Assembly (NCBI RefSeq): GCF_003390325.1
Contig: NZ_QUOK01000001.1
Span: forward strand, 372,001 to 436,000
Direction of reading: 5' to 3'
Origin: Rhodohalobacter sp. SW132
GTDB taxonomy: Bacteria > Bacteroidota > Rhodothermia > Balneolales > Balneolaceae
Length of the DNA: 64,000 nt
Positions 55,531-64,000 of this stretch are shown here, piece after piece. Each line of letters starts with the position of its first letter. The first letter of the stretch is position 1. The notes under the pieces are model-generated. The model had not been told where the DNA came from. It worked only from the letters and a program-made list of their open reading frames with translations, and did no database searches. Both the position numbers and the translations under genes were made by a program.

Positions 55531-57837
55531 ATGAAAACAACTACTATTTCACATGTATCAGCGATACTATCTGTATTGTTGTTATTATTTCTAACCACGA
55601 GCAGCTCTCTGTCAGCACAGAATGGAGAAAGCGAACGATATCGTGCATTTTTAAGCGGTGCTAATGAAATTTCACCCGTCTTTACTACAGGAAGCGGTGA
55701 ACTTGAACTTGAACTCATTGGTGATCAACTGACGATCACCGGAGATTTTGAAGGGCTTATCTCTCCGCTGGAACCGGTAGGCGGAACAGGTGCTCATATT
55801 CACCTCGGATTTACAGGTCAAAACGGACCGGTGGAAATTCACCTGGACCCGGAGTTGAGTGACAATGGACACGCTGGATCATTTAACGAAACAGTTACAT
55901 TAAGTACTGAACAATTAGATTATCTACGCCAGCGACAGTTCTATATTAATATTCATTCTGAGCGGTATCCGGCAGGTGAATTAAGGGGACAGATTCTGCC
56001 AGCTGATAAAACATATTTACAAACATATGCTTCCGGCGGGCATGAAGTTCCTGCTACTGTAAGCACTGCCCAGGGCGGACTCTCACTTGAGTGGGATGGG
56101 TCTGATCTTGTAGTCTCCGGATCGTTCAGCGGCCTTTCAAGTGATTACATGGTTGTAGGTGAAACAGGAAGCGGAGCTCATCTGCACACAGGGTACGCAG
56201 GTCAGAATGGTGGTGTTGCGATATCGCTGACCCCAACCCTTGGCGATGATAACAGAAGCGGCACATTCCTTGCTGAGGACAATACATTTACCAATGTTGA
56301 TGCAGAAGTTGTTCAGACACTGACTGATCGCGGCCACTATTTGAACATCCACACAGAAGATTACCCTGCTGGGGAAATCCGCGGGCAAATTGTACCGGAA
56401 GCAAATATTTACTTCTACGCTCCCATTTCCGGTACAAATGAGATTCCACAAAACGCCAGCCAGGGAACCGGAGCTCTGCTTGTGGAGTGGTATGCCGGTG
56501 ACAGCAGTATATCGGTATCCGGCTCATTCAGCGGCCTTGGTTCCGATTATAATACTGAGGTCGGGTCACACCTCCATGCAGGGCTTGCCGGCCAAAACGG
56601 GGGTGTTGAACATGCACTGACACCGGATTTAGACGGAGATCTCCGAAGCGGAACGTACAGTCCCGCTGAGAATGAGTTTACGCTCACTGGAGAGCAAGTT
56701 GATCTTTTAGTGGCTCGCTCACTCTACGCAAACATCCATACCGAGGAATTTGGTGCCGGGGAAATACGTGGTCAGGTTGTACCGCTGTCGCAGCATTACT
56801 TCACGACTTCACTAACAGGCTTGTCCGAAGTTGAGCCTGTAATATCAGGTGCCACGGGTGGTCTTGTGTTTGAGTTCAGAAACGGGATCCTTACAGCGAC
56901 CGGCAGCTTCAGCGGACTTGAAAGTAATAATATCGAATCTCCGGGATCACACATTCACGCAGCAGCTGCAGGTGAAAATGGCGGTGTAGTATACGCATTA
57001 ACTCCGGTTCTGGATGATGAAACAGACGCCCGGGCTGGAACCTACAGTGCTGCTGATAACACCTTCGAACTTTCCGAAGATGAGATCATTCAGCTTGTAA
57101 CAGCCGAACTGTACGTGAATGTGCACTCCGAAGAAAATCCAAACGGCGAGATCAGGGGGCAGATTCTGTTAGCACCAAATGTAGCACCGGAAACTGCACC
57201 GGAAATCACATCGCCTGAGGATGGTGCTGAAATCACTGTTGAGGGCGAAAGCAGCGCTGCATTTGAGCCCATGTGGACATCCTCTGATGATGCTGATGGT
57301 GACCAGGTACTGTATATCTGGCAAATAGCACTCGATTCGGATTTTGAACAGGTTGTCTTTTCCGCAAATGCAGGAATGGATACCTCCCTCCCGCTGACGA
57401 TAGGAATCGTTGATGGTCTGCTTGCAGAGCTCGGCATTGAAGAAGGGTCCAGTGCCACCGTCTGGCACCGTGCCACAGCAACGGACGGAAACGGACTTAA
57501 TATCGGTTCTGGTTCATCCGTTACACTTGAACGGGGAATTGTAACATCCAGCGAAAACATATCGGAAATCGCTGACAGAGTTCAGCTCGAACAGAACTAT
57601 CCAAATCCATTCAACCCGACAACAAATATCAGCTACTCACTCCCTCAGCAAACGGATGTACAGTTAAAAGTATATGATATGGTTGGACGCGAAGTTGCCA
57701 CGCTCATTGACCAGCAGCAACCGGCAGGAGCATATACCGTCAACTTCGATGCATCACAACTTTCAAGCGGAATGTATCTGTACCGGTTGAATACCGGCTC
57801 CAATACCATCACGCGAAAAATGATGCTGATCAAATAA
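55531..57837 (+). CDS. Secreted protein with four CHRD domains and a T9SS-type sorting domain
   Basis: 768 aa from the ATG at 55531, which opens a signal peptide (LSVLLLLFLTTSSSLSAQ). Four CHRD domains of about 125 residues follow (each with GAHIHLGFTGQNGPV-type, NIHSERYPAGELRGQI-type blocks), then a Fn3-like segment (about 550-660) and a C-terminal sorting domain (YPNPFNPTTNISYSLPQQ, VYDMVGREVATL, LSSGMYLYRL). The last is the type A secretion tag used by the T9SS-like route in Balneolota and related phyla. Surface or released; substrate unknown. Confidence 0.9.
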   Translation: MKTTTISHVSAILSVLLLLFLTTSSSLSAQNGESERYRAFLSGANEISPVFTTGSGELELELIGDQLTITGDFEGLISPLEPVGGTGAHIHLGFTGQNGPVEIHLDPELSDNGHAGSFNETVTLSTEQLDYLRQRQFYINIHSERYPAGELRGQILPADKTYLQTYASGGHEVPATVSTAQGGLSLEWDGSDLVVSGSFSGLSSDYMVVGETGSGAHLHTGYAGQNGGVAISLTPTLGDDNRSGTFLAEDNTFTNVDAEVVQTLTDRGHYLNIHTEDYPAGEIRGQIVPEANIYFYAPISGTNEIPQNASQGTGALLVEWYAGDSSISVSGSFSGLGSDYNTEVGSHLHAGLAGQNGGVEHALTPDLDGDLRSGTYSPAENEFTLTGEQVDLLVARSLYANIHTEEFGAGEIRGQVVPLSQHYFTTSLTGLSEVEPVISGATGGLVFEFRNGILTATGSFSGLESNNIESPGSHIHAAAAGENGGVVYALTPVLDDETDARAGTYSAADNTFELSEDEIIQLVTAELYVNVHSEENPNGEIRGQILLAPNVAPETAPEITSPEDGAEITVEGESSAAFEPMWTSSDDADGDQVLYIWQIALDSDFEQVVFSANAGMDTSLPLTIGIVDGLLAELGIEEGSSATVWHRATATDGNGLNIGSGSSVTLERGIVTSSENISEIADRVQLEQNYPNPFNPTTNISYSLPQQTDVQLKVYDMVGREVATLIDQQQPAGAYTVNFDASQLSSGMYLYRLNTGSNTITRKMMLIK

Positions 57838-57916
57838 TCTAACTTTTCTGATCCCAAAACAGCCCGGTTTCGCTGCAGCGCTGTTTTTCAAAACTTATAC
57901 TTACCTTAAATACTTT

Positions 57917-57955
57917 AAAGCCCGGTCGTATACTCAACGACCGGGCTTTTTTTGT
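57917..57955 (+). terminator. Rho-independent terminator after the CHRD gene
   Basis: A 12-bp perfect stem (AAAGCCCGGTCG / CGACCGGGCTTT; arms 57917-57928 and 57938-57949) with a nine-base loop and seven T's. Confidence 0.9.
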
Positions 57956-58041
57956 GTGGTGATCCGCATCTTCAGCTCCGTACATATTTATTTTCGAAAC
58001 GCGGTGAATTAGTTAGCTCATTTTTGTTTATTTATCAGCTT

Positions 58042-59955
58042 ATGCCTTTACGCCACATTTTGCTTGATACAAAATATCGTTCTGCATGGAGGAGGACTCT
58101 TCAGCTCTGGAAACCCCTTGCCATCTGGACCATCGTGGTTTGGCTGATGGTTACCGTCCTGCTTGCTCCGGCAATTACAACCCTCATTTATACCGGCTTT
58201 ATCCGGGGTGATCGGCTGGTCATCAGCAATGAAGAAATCCTCTACTTCCTCATTACACCATCCGGCCTAATCTTTCTGTTTTTGATTGGCGGGATCAGTG
58301 TGATTGCATCCATCATCCGCTACTCCGGGATTTTTCAAATTGTTACCTGCAAGATGAAGCAGTACCCGTTAACCGTACGGGAACTGACCGGTGAAACTAT
58401 TCCTCTATTGCCCCGGCTCTTCAGATTATCTTTGATTGCAATTGGGGTTGCGCTTGCCGCAGGAATTGTTCTTATAATCGGTTTTTTGCTCATTTATACG
58501 GTTTTTCTCTCCGGACAGGATATTAACTATTATCTCTACGAAAAGCCGCCGGAATGGACCTACTCACTCATTGCCGGAGCTATTTGGCTTCTAATTTGCG
58601 GAGCTGCAATTCTTTATGTCATCAGCCGGCTATCACTGGCGCTTCCTGCATTTCTTGACCGCAGGATCACCATTCGCATGGCGGTTCAAAGTTCCTGGCA
58701 TCAGATGGGAAATCAATCCGTAAAACTCTTAAAGATGATAGGAATCACGTTTACGATCTGGTTTCTTCTGCTGATACTGAGTGAAGCCCTGCTTCTTTCC
58801 ACAACCATTTTAGCGATTGAATATATCTCCGGGTGGATATCACATCCCAGGGCGGTCAGTTCTATTGCCGGGGCTTACCTTATTCTGTCTCAAAGCATAT
58901 CTGCAATCATCGGCTTTTTTGGGTTCTCTTTTATTTCTGTTCTCCTCACGAAGTTCTATCACGAGGAGAGCGGATTGAAAAAAATTGCCCCGGAAGCTCC
59001 CCGTTTTACGGAGTTGAGGGCGAAACTCACTTCGCGCATTAATACTATCTTCACGCCGGTAAGGGCAGCCGTTCTTATACTGCTGCTGTTGATTGGGGGA
59101 TTGGGTATGAGTGCGCTCCTGGCGTCACAAATTCCTGAGACCGATTCGGTTAAGATTCTCTCGCATCGCGCCGGGCCACCTCCTGCACCCGAAAACACTA
59201 TTGCCGCACTTGACCTTGCCATCAGCCAGGGTGCAGATATTGCTGAAATTGACGTAATGCGTACCGCTGACGGAACTGTGGTGGTTTTTCATGACCGCGA
59301 TATGATGCGAATGGCTCAGGATCCGCGCAGAATATCCGACGTTACCTACGATAAAATTTCAGGAATTGAACAACTGCCTGCAGGTGATTTTAGCCCGGAA
59401 TCGAGAACGATTACCACACTTGAAGAGATGCTTCTGCACGGTAAAAATCGTATTGAATTTATGGTAGAACTTAAATATTACGGATTTGATCCCGATCTCG
59501 CCAACGATGTAGTGCAGATCATTCGGGAAACCGGTATGGAAGATCAGGCTTCCATCGCTTCCCTGCAGATCGATCCTGTGAGGGAGCTGGCACTATCAAA
59601 CAGTGATCTTTCTGTGGGATATATTTCGGCCATTTCTATCGGCAATCTTGCAAGGCTTCCGGTTGACTACATCGCCGTTCAGCATCAGCAAATAACAGGA
59701 AGTTTAATCAGAGCTGCACATCAAAATGAGATTGAAGTGTATGCCTGGACAGTAAATCAACCGGAACAAGTGGCTGGAATGATCAACATGGGAGTTGACG
59801 GTATCATTACAGATTTTCCTGAAATGGCTGTTCGGGTTTCCGAAGAATTCAGCTCCCTTTCACTTCCAGAGCGTTTTTTACTGTCGATTACAGGCTGGCA
59901 GTCCCAAACGGATCAAGTACACCCTGCAGAGATTGAAGTCTTAAGACCTGAATAA
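58042..59955 (+). CDS. Membrane-anchored glycerophosphodiester phosphodiesterase
   Basis: 637 aa from the ATG at 58042 (a frame start at 57952 would lie inside the terminator). The N-terminal 360 residues hold about six to seven membrane helices of the GDPD membrane-domain family (MPLRHILLDTKYRSAWRRTL, LWLMVTVLLAP-type segments). The last 250 residues are a GDPD domain: the usual HRG is SHRAGPPPAPENT, then EIDVMRTADGTVVVFHDRD and the closing VYAWTVNQPEQVAGMINMGV DGIITDFPE. It hydrolyses glycerophosphodiesters from lipid turnover; the active site probably faces outward. Confidence 0.88.
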   Translation: MPLRHILLDTKYRSAWRRTLQLWKPLAIWTIVVWLMVTVLLAPAITTLIYTGFIRGDRLVISNEEILYFLITPSGLIFLFLIGGISVIASIIRYSGIFQIVTCKMKQYPLTVRELTGETIPLLPRLFRLSLIAIGVALAAGIVLIIGFLLIYTVFLSGQDINYYLYEKPPEWTYSLIAGAIWLLICGAAILYVISRLSLALPAFLDRRITIRMAVQSSWHQMGNQSVKLLKMIGITFTIWFLLLILSEALLLSTTILAIEYISGWISHPRAVSSIAGAYLILSQSISAIIGFFGFSFISVLLTKFYHEESGLKKIAPEAPRFTELRAKLTSRINTIFTPVRAAVLILLLLIGGLGMSALLASQIPETDSVKILSHRAGPPPAPENTIAALDLAISQGADIAEIDVMRTADGTVVVFHDRDMMRMAQDPRRISDVTYDKISGIEQLPAGDFSPESRTITTLEEMLLHGKNRIEFMVELKYYGFDPDLANDVVQIIRETGMEDQASIASLQIDPVRELALSNSDLSVGYISAISIGNLARLPVDYIAVQHQQITGSLIRAAHQNEIEVYAWTVNQPEQVAGMINMGVDGIITDFPEMAVRVSEEFSSLSLPERFLLSITGWQSQTDQVHPAEIEVLRPE

Positions 59956-59967
59956 TCCCCGTGGGAA

Positions 59968-60360
59968 TTAAAAAAATGGCCCCAGAACCATGTAGAGAAA
60001 TGTAATAACCAGCCAGATAAATAGAATGAAAAACAGGATATACGCAGCTGAAAAAATACTGTATACCTTTATCAATTTCGATTGTTGAGACTCCGCATCC
60101 TTTACGGCTTTATTGTGCTCTGAGATAAAACGAATCCCTTTTCCCTTCTCAATTCCAAAAAAACCGGTGAAAGCCCGGTGCACATAATAAAAGAAAAGCT
60201 TCCAAAGGAAGAGTAAAAATTCAAGCGTGGTTTTGGGATTAAACTTTTCTGAATGATTGCGCATCAGCAACACCAAAAGATAGCCGTATGCTGCAAACGC
60301 GACTAAAGCCACGATAAAAGTGACCACAAAGAGGGATAGGAAAATTAATTCAAGAGACAA
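59968..60360 (-). CDS. Small membrane protein of unknown function
   Basis: 130 aa. Two strong membrane helices are at about 5-33 and 105-128, with a basic loop between (about 37-100, FNPKTTLEFLLFLWKLFFYY and EKGKGIRFISEHNKAVKDAE). No family recognised. Converges with the GDPD gene, 12 bases away, without an obvious operon partner. Confidence 0.65.
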   Translation of the reverse strand: MSLELIFLSLFVVTFIVALVAFAAYGYLLVLLMRNHSEKFNPKTTLEFLLFLWKLFFYYVHRAFTGFFGIEKGKGIRFISEHNKAVKDAESQQSKLIKVYSIFSAAYILFFILFIWLVITFLYMVLGPFF

Positions 60361-61042
60361 ATTACCATACTTTTATTTTGAATGAGATTCGGACCCAAGA
60401 AATAATAATCCAACAAGCTGTTATATACAAATTACGTTCCTCTACTCGTCCCGCGATGATGTTGGCAGGTTTATGAGCCAGTTGAAGTCATGAAGGAATC
60501 GGATCGTACCAGACATGGTATTTTTGTTTACGTAAACCCGCGCTGGATATCAAATAACAACGGAGAACAGATTCTGTTCGGACTGGTAGCCATAAAAAAT
60601 ACCATGTCTCAGAAGTTATTTTCAACAATGGCATATCTTTTCCCACCGCACAGATGGAAGATCACCGATCGGGGGCTGAAATATTATAACTTGGCCGTAC
60701 CAGACATGGTATTTTTGAACACTGGTCAACTTAATCAGGTTTGGATCAGTAAATGAATAAATGAAGTGAGCTTGGTTTCAAGCACGAAAAATACCATGTC
60801 TCAGAAGTTATTTCCGACAATGGCATATCTTTTCCCGTTGCACAGATGGGAGATCGCGGGTCAGAGCCCGCGATGACGTTGACAGGATTATGAGTTCACC
60901 ACTATCATGCCGTGCTCCGACACGGCATCTCCCATTCATGCTCGATCTGTAGATTCTACCCGTGGCTACCCTTTACGCATGGCACAGATAGGAGATCCCG
61001 CATCAGGTGCGGAATGACGTTGATTGGGCTTTTTGTGGTCTT
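60361..61042. repeat. Repeat-filled intergenic region (families C and A)
   Basis: About 680 bases made almost wholly of repeats. Two copies of a family-C unit, 191-192 bases apart, each have perfect 15-bp inverted arms AGACATGGTATTTTT and AAAAATACCATGTCT (60511-60525/60595-60609 and 60702-60716/60787-60801), then CAGAAGTTATTTYCRACAAT. Family-A REP hairpins follow at 60847-60877, 60904-60933 and 60990-61016. The piece CCCGCGATGAYGTTGRCAGG occurs twice (near 60450 and 60868). Confidence 0.75.
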
Positions 61043-62287
61043 TTACTCATAACGCAGCGACTCCACAGGGTCAAGGCGGGCGGCTTTAATGGCCGGAAAA
61101 ATCCCTGCAAGAACGCCAATCAAAACCAAAACGCCCGTTGTAACAATCACCGAAACTGCTGAGATCTCCGGCTGACCCAGAAATTCGCCAGCACCCTCAT
61201 TCAGGTTTAATGAAAGAACGAATTCCACGATTCCGATAGAAATTGCCAGTCCGGCGGCGCCACCCAGCAGGGAGATAAAGATCGACTCAAACAGAAACTG
61301 GCTGATGATATGTACTTTCCTCGCCCCGATCGCCTTTTTAAGACCGATCTCACGGGTGCGTTCTTTCACCACCACAAACATGATATTCGCCACACCCACC
61401 CCTGCGATCATCAGCGTGAAAAATCCAACGGTAAAGAGAAAATACTCCAGGCCGACCGCAACTGCACGCGTCATCTTTTCATCCTCGATAAAATCCCACA
61501 TCGGGATCGCCTCGTTATCTTCCGGGTGAAAATTGTATTTGGCCGACAGATAGTTGATCACCCCTTCTTTGACCTGGGGCTGAAGGGATGGATCCCCCGG
61601 CCGGATCAGAATGGAGCCCACGGTTTGGTTGCCGTAAAGGTTCCTGAATGAACTGTACGGAATAATGGCCCGGTTAGCATCCGGTCCGTTATTCATGGAC
61701 GTTTGCATTTTGGGTTCCATCACGCCAATCACCGTAAACGGCACACCGTTCAGTTTTACTTCACCGCCTATCGGGTCTTTATCGCCGAAAAGCGTGACGG
61801 CAATTTCATCCCCGAGAAATAACACCTTCCGGTTCTGTTCGATATCCATCTCGTTGATGAAACGTCCGCCCGAAGCGGGATACATCGTACGCATAATTTC
61901 AAAATCGGGCCCAACCCCCTCCATATAGGTTGTGGTGATATTTCCGTCATGTTCGAGGCGCATGCCCCAGCGCCCATACTGCGGGCTTGAGTACTCAATA
62001 CCCGGAACCGCGCGTCTGATCTGTTCCACATCTGCCTCGGTAAAACGGATCGGCCGGCCCATCGGCAGGCCGTCGTACGCCATACCGGTCTGACCGCCAT
62101 ATACGATGATCACCTGGTTTCCGGCTCCCAGCATTCCATTCAACATGCCGGTACCCAGTCCGCGTCCGAATGCCAATAGAATAATCACAGAAAGTGTACC
62201 CCAGCCGATTGCGATAAGCGTAAGTGAGGAGCGCAGTTTCTGGCGATTCAGATCTGCAAAAAATTCAGATATCAGGTTTCGAAACAT
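61043..62287 (-). CDS. MacB-type ABC transporter permease
   Basis: 414 aa. TM1 is at about 20-45, then a MacB periplasmic core domain (about 50-280: RFINEMDIEQNRKVLFLGDE IAVTLFGDKDPIGGEVKLNG VPFTVIGVMEPK) and the FtsX domain with three membrane helices (about 285-410: GVGVANIMFVVVKERTREIG LKKAIGARKVHI). No ATPase gene is in the window. It forms an operon with a paralogous permease six bases upstream and an RND/MFP adaptor, a tripartite efflux or macrolide/lipid export layout. Confidence 0.93.
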   Translation of the reverse strand: MFRNLISEFFADLNRQKLRSSLTLIAIGWGTLSVIILLAFGRGLGTGMLNGMLGAGNQVIIVYGGQTGMAYDGLPMGRPIRFTEADVEQIRRAVPGIEYSSPQYGRWGMRLEHDGNITTTYMEGVGPDFEIMRTMYPASGGRFINEMDIEQNRKVLFLGDEIAVTLFGDKDPIGGEVKLNGVPFTVIGVMEPKMQTSMNNGPDANRAIIPYSSFRNLYGNQTVGSILIRPGDPSLQPQVKEGVINYLSAKYNFHPEDNEAIPMWDFIEDEKMTRAVAVGLEYFLFTVGFFTLMIAGVGVANIMFVVVKERTREIGLKKAIGARKVHIISQFLFESIFISLLGGAAGLAISIGIVEFVLSLNLNEGAGEFLGQPEISAVSVIVTTGVLVLIGVLAGIFPAIKAARLDPVESLRYE

Positions 62288-62293
62288 ATCAAG

Positions 62294-63520
62294 TTACCTC
62301 AGACAATCTATGATGGTTAGGTTGGCAGCCCGCCAGGCAGGAAGTAAGCCTGCAGCAAACCCGGTAAAGCCGAGTACCGCAAAAGCGATCAATCCAACTT
62401 CGGGTGCAAAGTAGGGCGCGCCTACAAAATCTTTAATCGGAATATTCTGCGTAAGCTCCACCAATCCCCAGCCCAGCATATAGCCGGCTGCGGCACCCAT
62501 CCCAACTATCACGAACGTCTCCAGGAAAAACTGGCTCATGATGCTGAATTTTGTAGCGCCCACAGAGCGGCGGACCCCGATCTCCTTCATCCGTTCCTGA
62601 ACCACTACAAACATGATATTCGCCACACCGATACCGCCCACCGCCAGCGTAAAAAAGCCGATCAGACCAAGAAATCCGTTGATTGCATAAAACATAATAT
62701 CGATGAACTCCCAGAAATCATTGGTATCCCAAAGACCGATTGCGTTGCGGTCGGTGGCATCGAACCGGTGTTTTTTGGCTAGCGTGCTGTACACCTGGTC
62801 CTGGACCGATTTTGCTACGGCCGGGCTCTCCGGACGATAGATGATATTGTTCAGGAACTGAGTGCCCATCATGGCTGAAAACGTTGTGGCGGGAATAAAG
62901 GCCCTGTCGTAATCGCGCTGTGAATAGGAGGAGTTCTGCGTTTTTTCCTCCATCACACCGATCACCGTGAACGGTGTACTTCGCACAAATACCTGCTTCC
63001 CAACCGGGTCTTCATCGCCAAATAAATTCTCAGCGAGTTGATTTCCGAGAAATATCACCCTTCGCTGCTGCTCTACATCAAGTTCATTAAGCCAGCGTCC
63101 GCCCTCCTGTGGAAAAACATTTCGCAGCTCGTTATACACCGGATAAACACCGCCAATCTGTGAATTTCTGCGATTGGTTCCGTTCACGACCGGAAGATTC
63201 TGCATATATTCCGGCGTAACGACTTCAATTTGCGGAATCTCTGCGCGCATCGCCTCCACATCATCCTCCTTGAAGCGGATCGGCCGGCCAATACCATAAC
63301 CTTCGTATGCTTTGGTAGTCTGACCGGGAAACATGATGGCGATCTGATCGCCCATTCCGCGCATATTGAGCACGGTTTGATCGCGGAATCCGAATCCGAA
63401 CGCAAGCAGCAGGATCAGCGTGGCGGTTCCCCACATGATACCGAAGATCGTGAGAAAACTGCGCAAACGCTGCTGGTTCAGGTTGCGGAACAGTTCGGAT
63501 ATGATGGTGATAAGGCGCAT
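62294..63520 (-). CDS. MacB-type ABC transporter permease (paralogue)
   Basis: 408 aa, with the same layout as the neighbouring permease (RWLNELDVEQQRRVIFLGNQ LAENLFGDEDPVGKQVFVRS TPFTVIGVMEEK; GIGVANIMFVVVQERMKEIG VRRSVGATKFSI). The two probably form a heterodimer. The gap to the adaptor gene is 208 bases. Confidence 0.93.
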   Translation of the reverse strand: MRLITIISELFRNLNQQRLRSFLTIFGIMWGTATLILLLAFGFGFRDQTVLNMRGMGDQIAIMFPGQTTKAYEGYGIGRPIRFKEDDVEAMRAEIPQIEVVTPEYMQNLPVVNGTNRRNSQIGGVYPVYNELRNVFPQEGGRWLNELDVEQQRRVIFLGNQLAENLFGDEDPVGKQVFVRSTPFTVIGVMEEKTQNSSYSQRDYDRAFIPATTFSAMMGTQFLNNIIYRPESPAVAKSVQDQVYSTLAKKHRFDATDRNAIGLWDTNDFWEFIDIMFYAINGFLGLIGFFTLAVGGIGVANIMFVVVQERMKEIGVRRSVGATKFSIMSQFFLETFVIVGMGAAAGYMLGWGLVELTQNIPIKDFVGAPYFAPEVGLIAFAVLGFTGFAAGLLPAWRAANLTIIDCLR

Positions 63521-63728
63521 AAAATTAGATTAAACCGTGTTTTGACCCACCCCCGTCCCCTCCCTATCGCGCCCTGAGGGGACTCGATATGGAGGGGAGC
63601 TTCGGAATGAGGTTTTTAACTTAAATCCAATAACTTTTTGGTATAGAATTAGTTCTTTAAGGAGTGTCCCCCTTTTGAAGGGGGACAATTTTTAATTAAT
63701 ATTTTCAGTCTGAGTAACCACTAACAAC
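63521..63728. repeat. Purine/pyrimidine-asymmetric palindromic repeats between adaptor and permease genes
   Basis: GTCCCCCTT (63666-63674) and AAGGGGGAC (63678-63686) form a perfect 9-bp hairpin with a three-base loop; upstream CCCGTCCCCTCCCTATCGCG (63551-63570) and GAGGGGAGCTTC are of the same type. On the plus strand the stem is followed by AATTTTTAATT. Such CCCC/GGGG repeats are common between genes in Bacteroidota-related genomes. Confidence 0.45.
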
Positions 63729-64000
63729 TTACCGGATCGTCAATCTTCTCGGTTCCGGCTCCAGGACGCTGTCACCCACCGCGAGACCGGAAACCACCTC
63801 TATATTAATTGCGTCACTTAACCCAAGCTCTACTTCCCGCTTTTCGCGCTGGCCGGGTTCGGTGCCCGGTATTTCAACCGTTGCCAGGCCATCATTAAAT
63901 TCCACAAGCCGCTCGGGGATGGTTGGCACATCCAATCTGCGGTTGATGATGATATCGGCATTGGCGGAATACCCTGCGCGCAGTCTCACATCACCGGCAT
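63729..64000 (-). CDS. RND/ABC efflux periplasmic adaptor (MFP family), C-terminal part
   Basis: The frame is open from base 64000 to the stop at 63729 and continues beyond the window edge (in-frame GDV before the GTG at 63989), so the N-terminus is missing. The piece reads like the end of an HlyD/MacA-type adaptor: LRAGYSANADIIINRRLDVP, TVEIPGTEPGQREKREVELG, VEVVSGLAVGDSVLEPEP-like. With the two MacB-type permeases it would form the periplasmic bridge of a tripartite exporter. Confidence 0.85.
   Translation of the reverse strand, partial: AGDVRLRAGYSANADIIINRRLDVPTIPERLVEFNDGLATVEIPGTEPGQREKREVELGLSDAINIEVVSGLAVGDSVLEPEPRRLTIR

Noticed and set aside
60490-60756. 88-codon plus-strand frame in the intergenic region
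   Set aside because: Built from the family-C repeat; the same word appears at its start and end, and no domain or ribosome site is present.
60361-61042. CRISPR array
   Set aside because: Only two long units with diverged centres and palindromic arms, no short regular repeats and spacers, no cas genes.

Overview
The window looks like a chromosomal segment of a flagellated Gram-negative bacterium close to Bacteroidota, most likely Balneolota (Balneolaceae). The reasons are a C-terminal YPNPFNP-type sorting domain on a secreted protein (55531-57837), DUF3127, DUF3987 and Lnb/DUF4105 family proteins, and many MacB-type permeases and lipoproteins, combined with a full flagellar and chemotaxis gene set that is rare in the rest of Bacteroidota. 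The taxon is inference; no rRNA or tRNA gene was seen.

Region 1 (1-16333, minus strand) is one long flagellar block, read from right to left: flgB-flgC-unknown 75 aa-fliE-fliF-fliG-fliH-fliI-fliJ-motE-like-fliK-flgD-flgE, a terminator, then motA-motB-fliL-fliM-fliN-fliO (cut by the window edge). A textbook sigma-54 promoter (16444-16459) stands before flgB, and an NtrB/FlgS-like histidine kinase (16683-17699) is divergent from it.

Region 2 (18121-26639) has a soluble Aer-like PAS protein, a P27-terminase/DUF3987 fusion, an Lnb-like membrane protein, a propeller lipoprotein, a TonB-domain protein and REP-like repeats. Region 3 (24585-38065, minus) is chemotaxis: two MCPs with CheR-tether-like tails, cheW, and a cluster cheY-cheX-cheA-cheR-cheD-cheY-cheY-cheX-cheB-cheY. 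Region 4 (38580-48003) is a set of signalling genes: two unknown small proteins, two histidine kinases, a four-receiver hybrid kinase and two receiver-only proteins. Region 5 (48269-64000) is housekeeping and envelope: amidase, DUF3127, PBP1A, MgtE, CHRD/T9SS protein, GDPD, two MacB-like permeases and the end of an RND/MFP adaptor, with several palindromic repeat families between genes.

The main new observation is a shared promoter-like motif, TTAA-N15-GYCGATAA (FliA/sigma-28 type, constant 15-base spacer). It lies before motA, cheW, both MCPs, the che operon, the Aer-like gene, the FlgS-like kinase, a double-receiver gene and two unrecognised small genes (38580-39044 and 43150-43554). It ties scattered transcription units into one likely motility regulon and nominates the two unknown genes as new members. 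Other notable points are a fossil 3' end of cheY in a 153-bp tandem repeat, a FliM without the usual N-terminal CheY-binding helix, and a family of three CheY paralogues with an unusual FxHK(P/E)FT motif.
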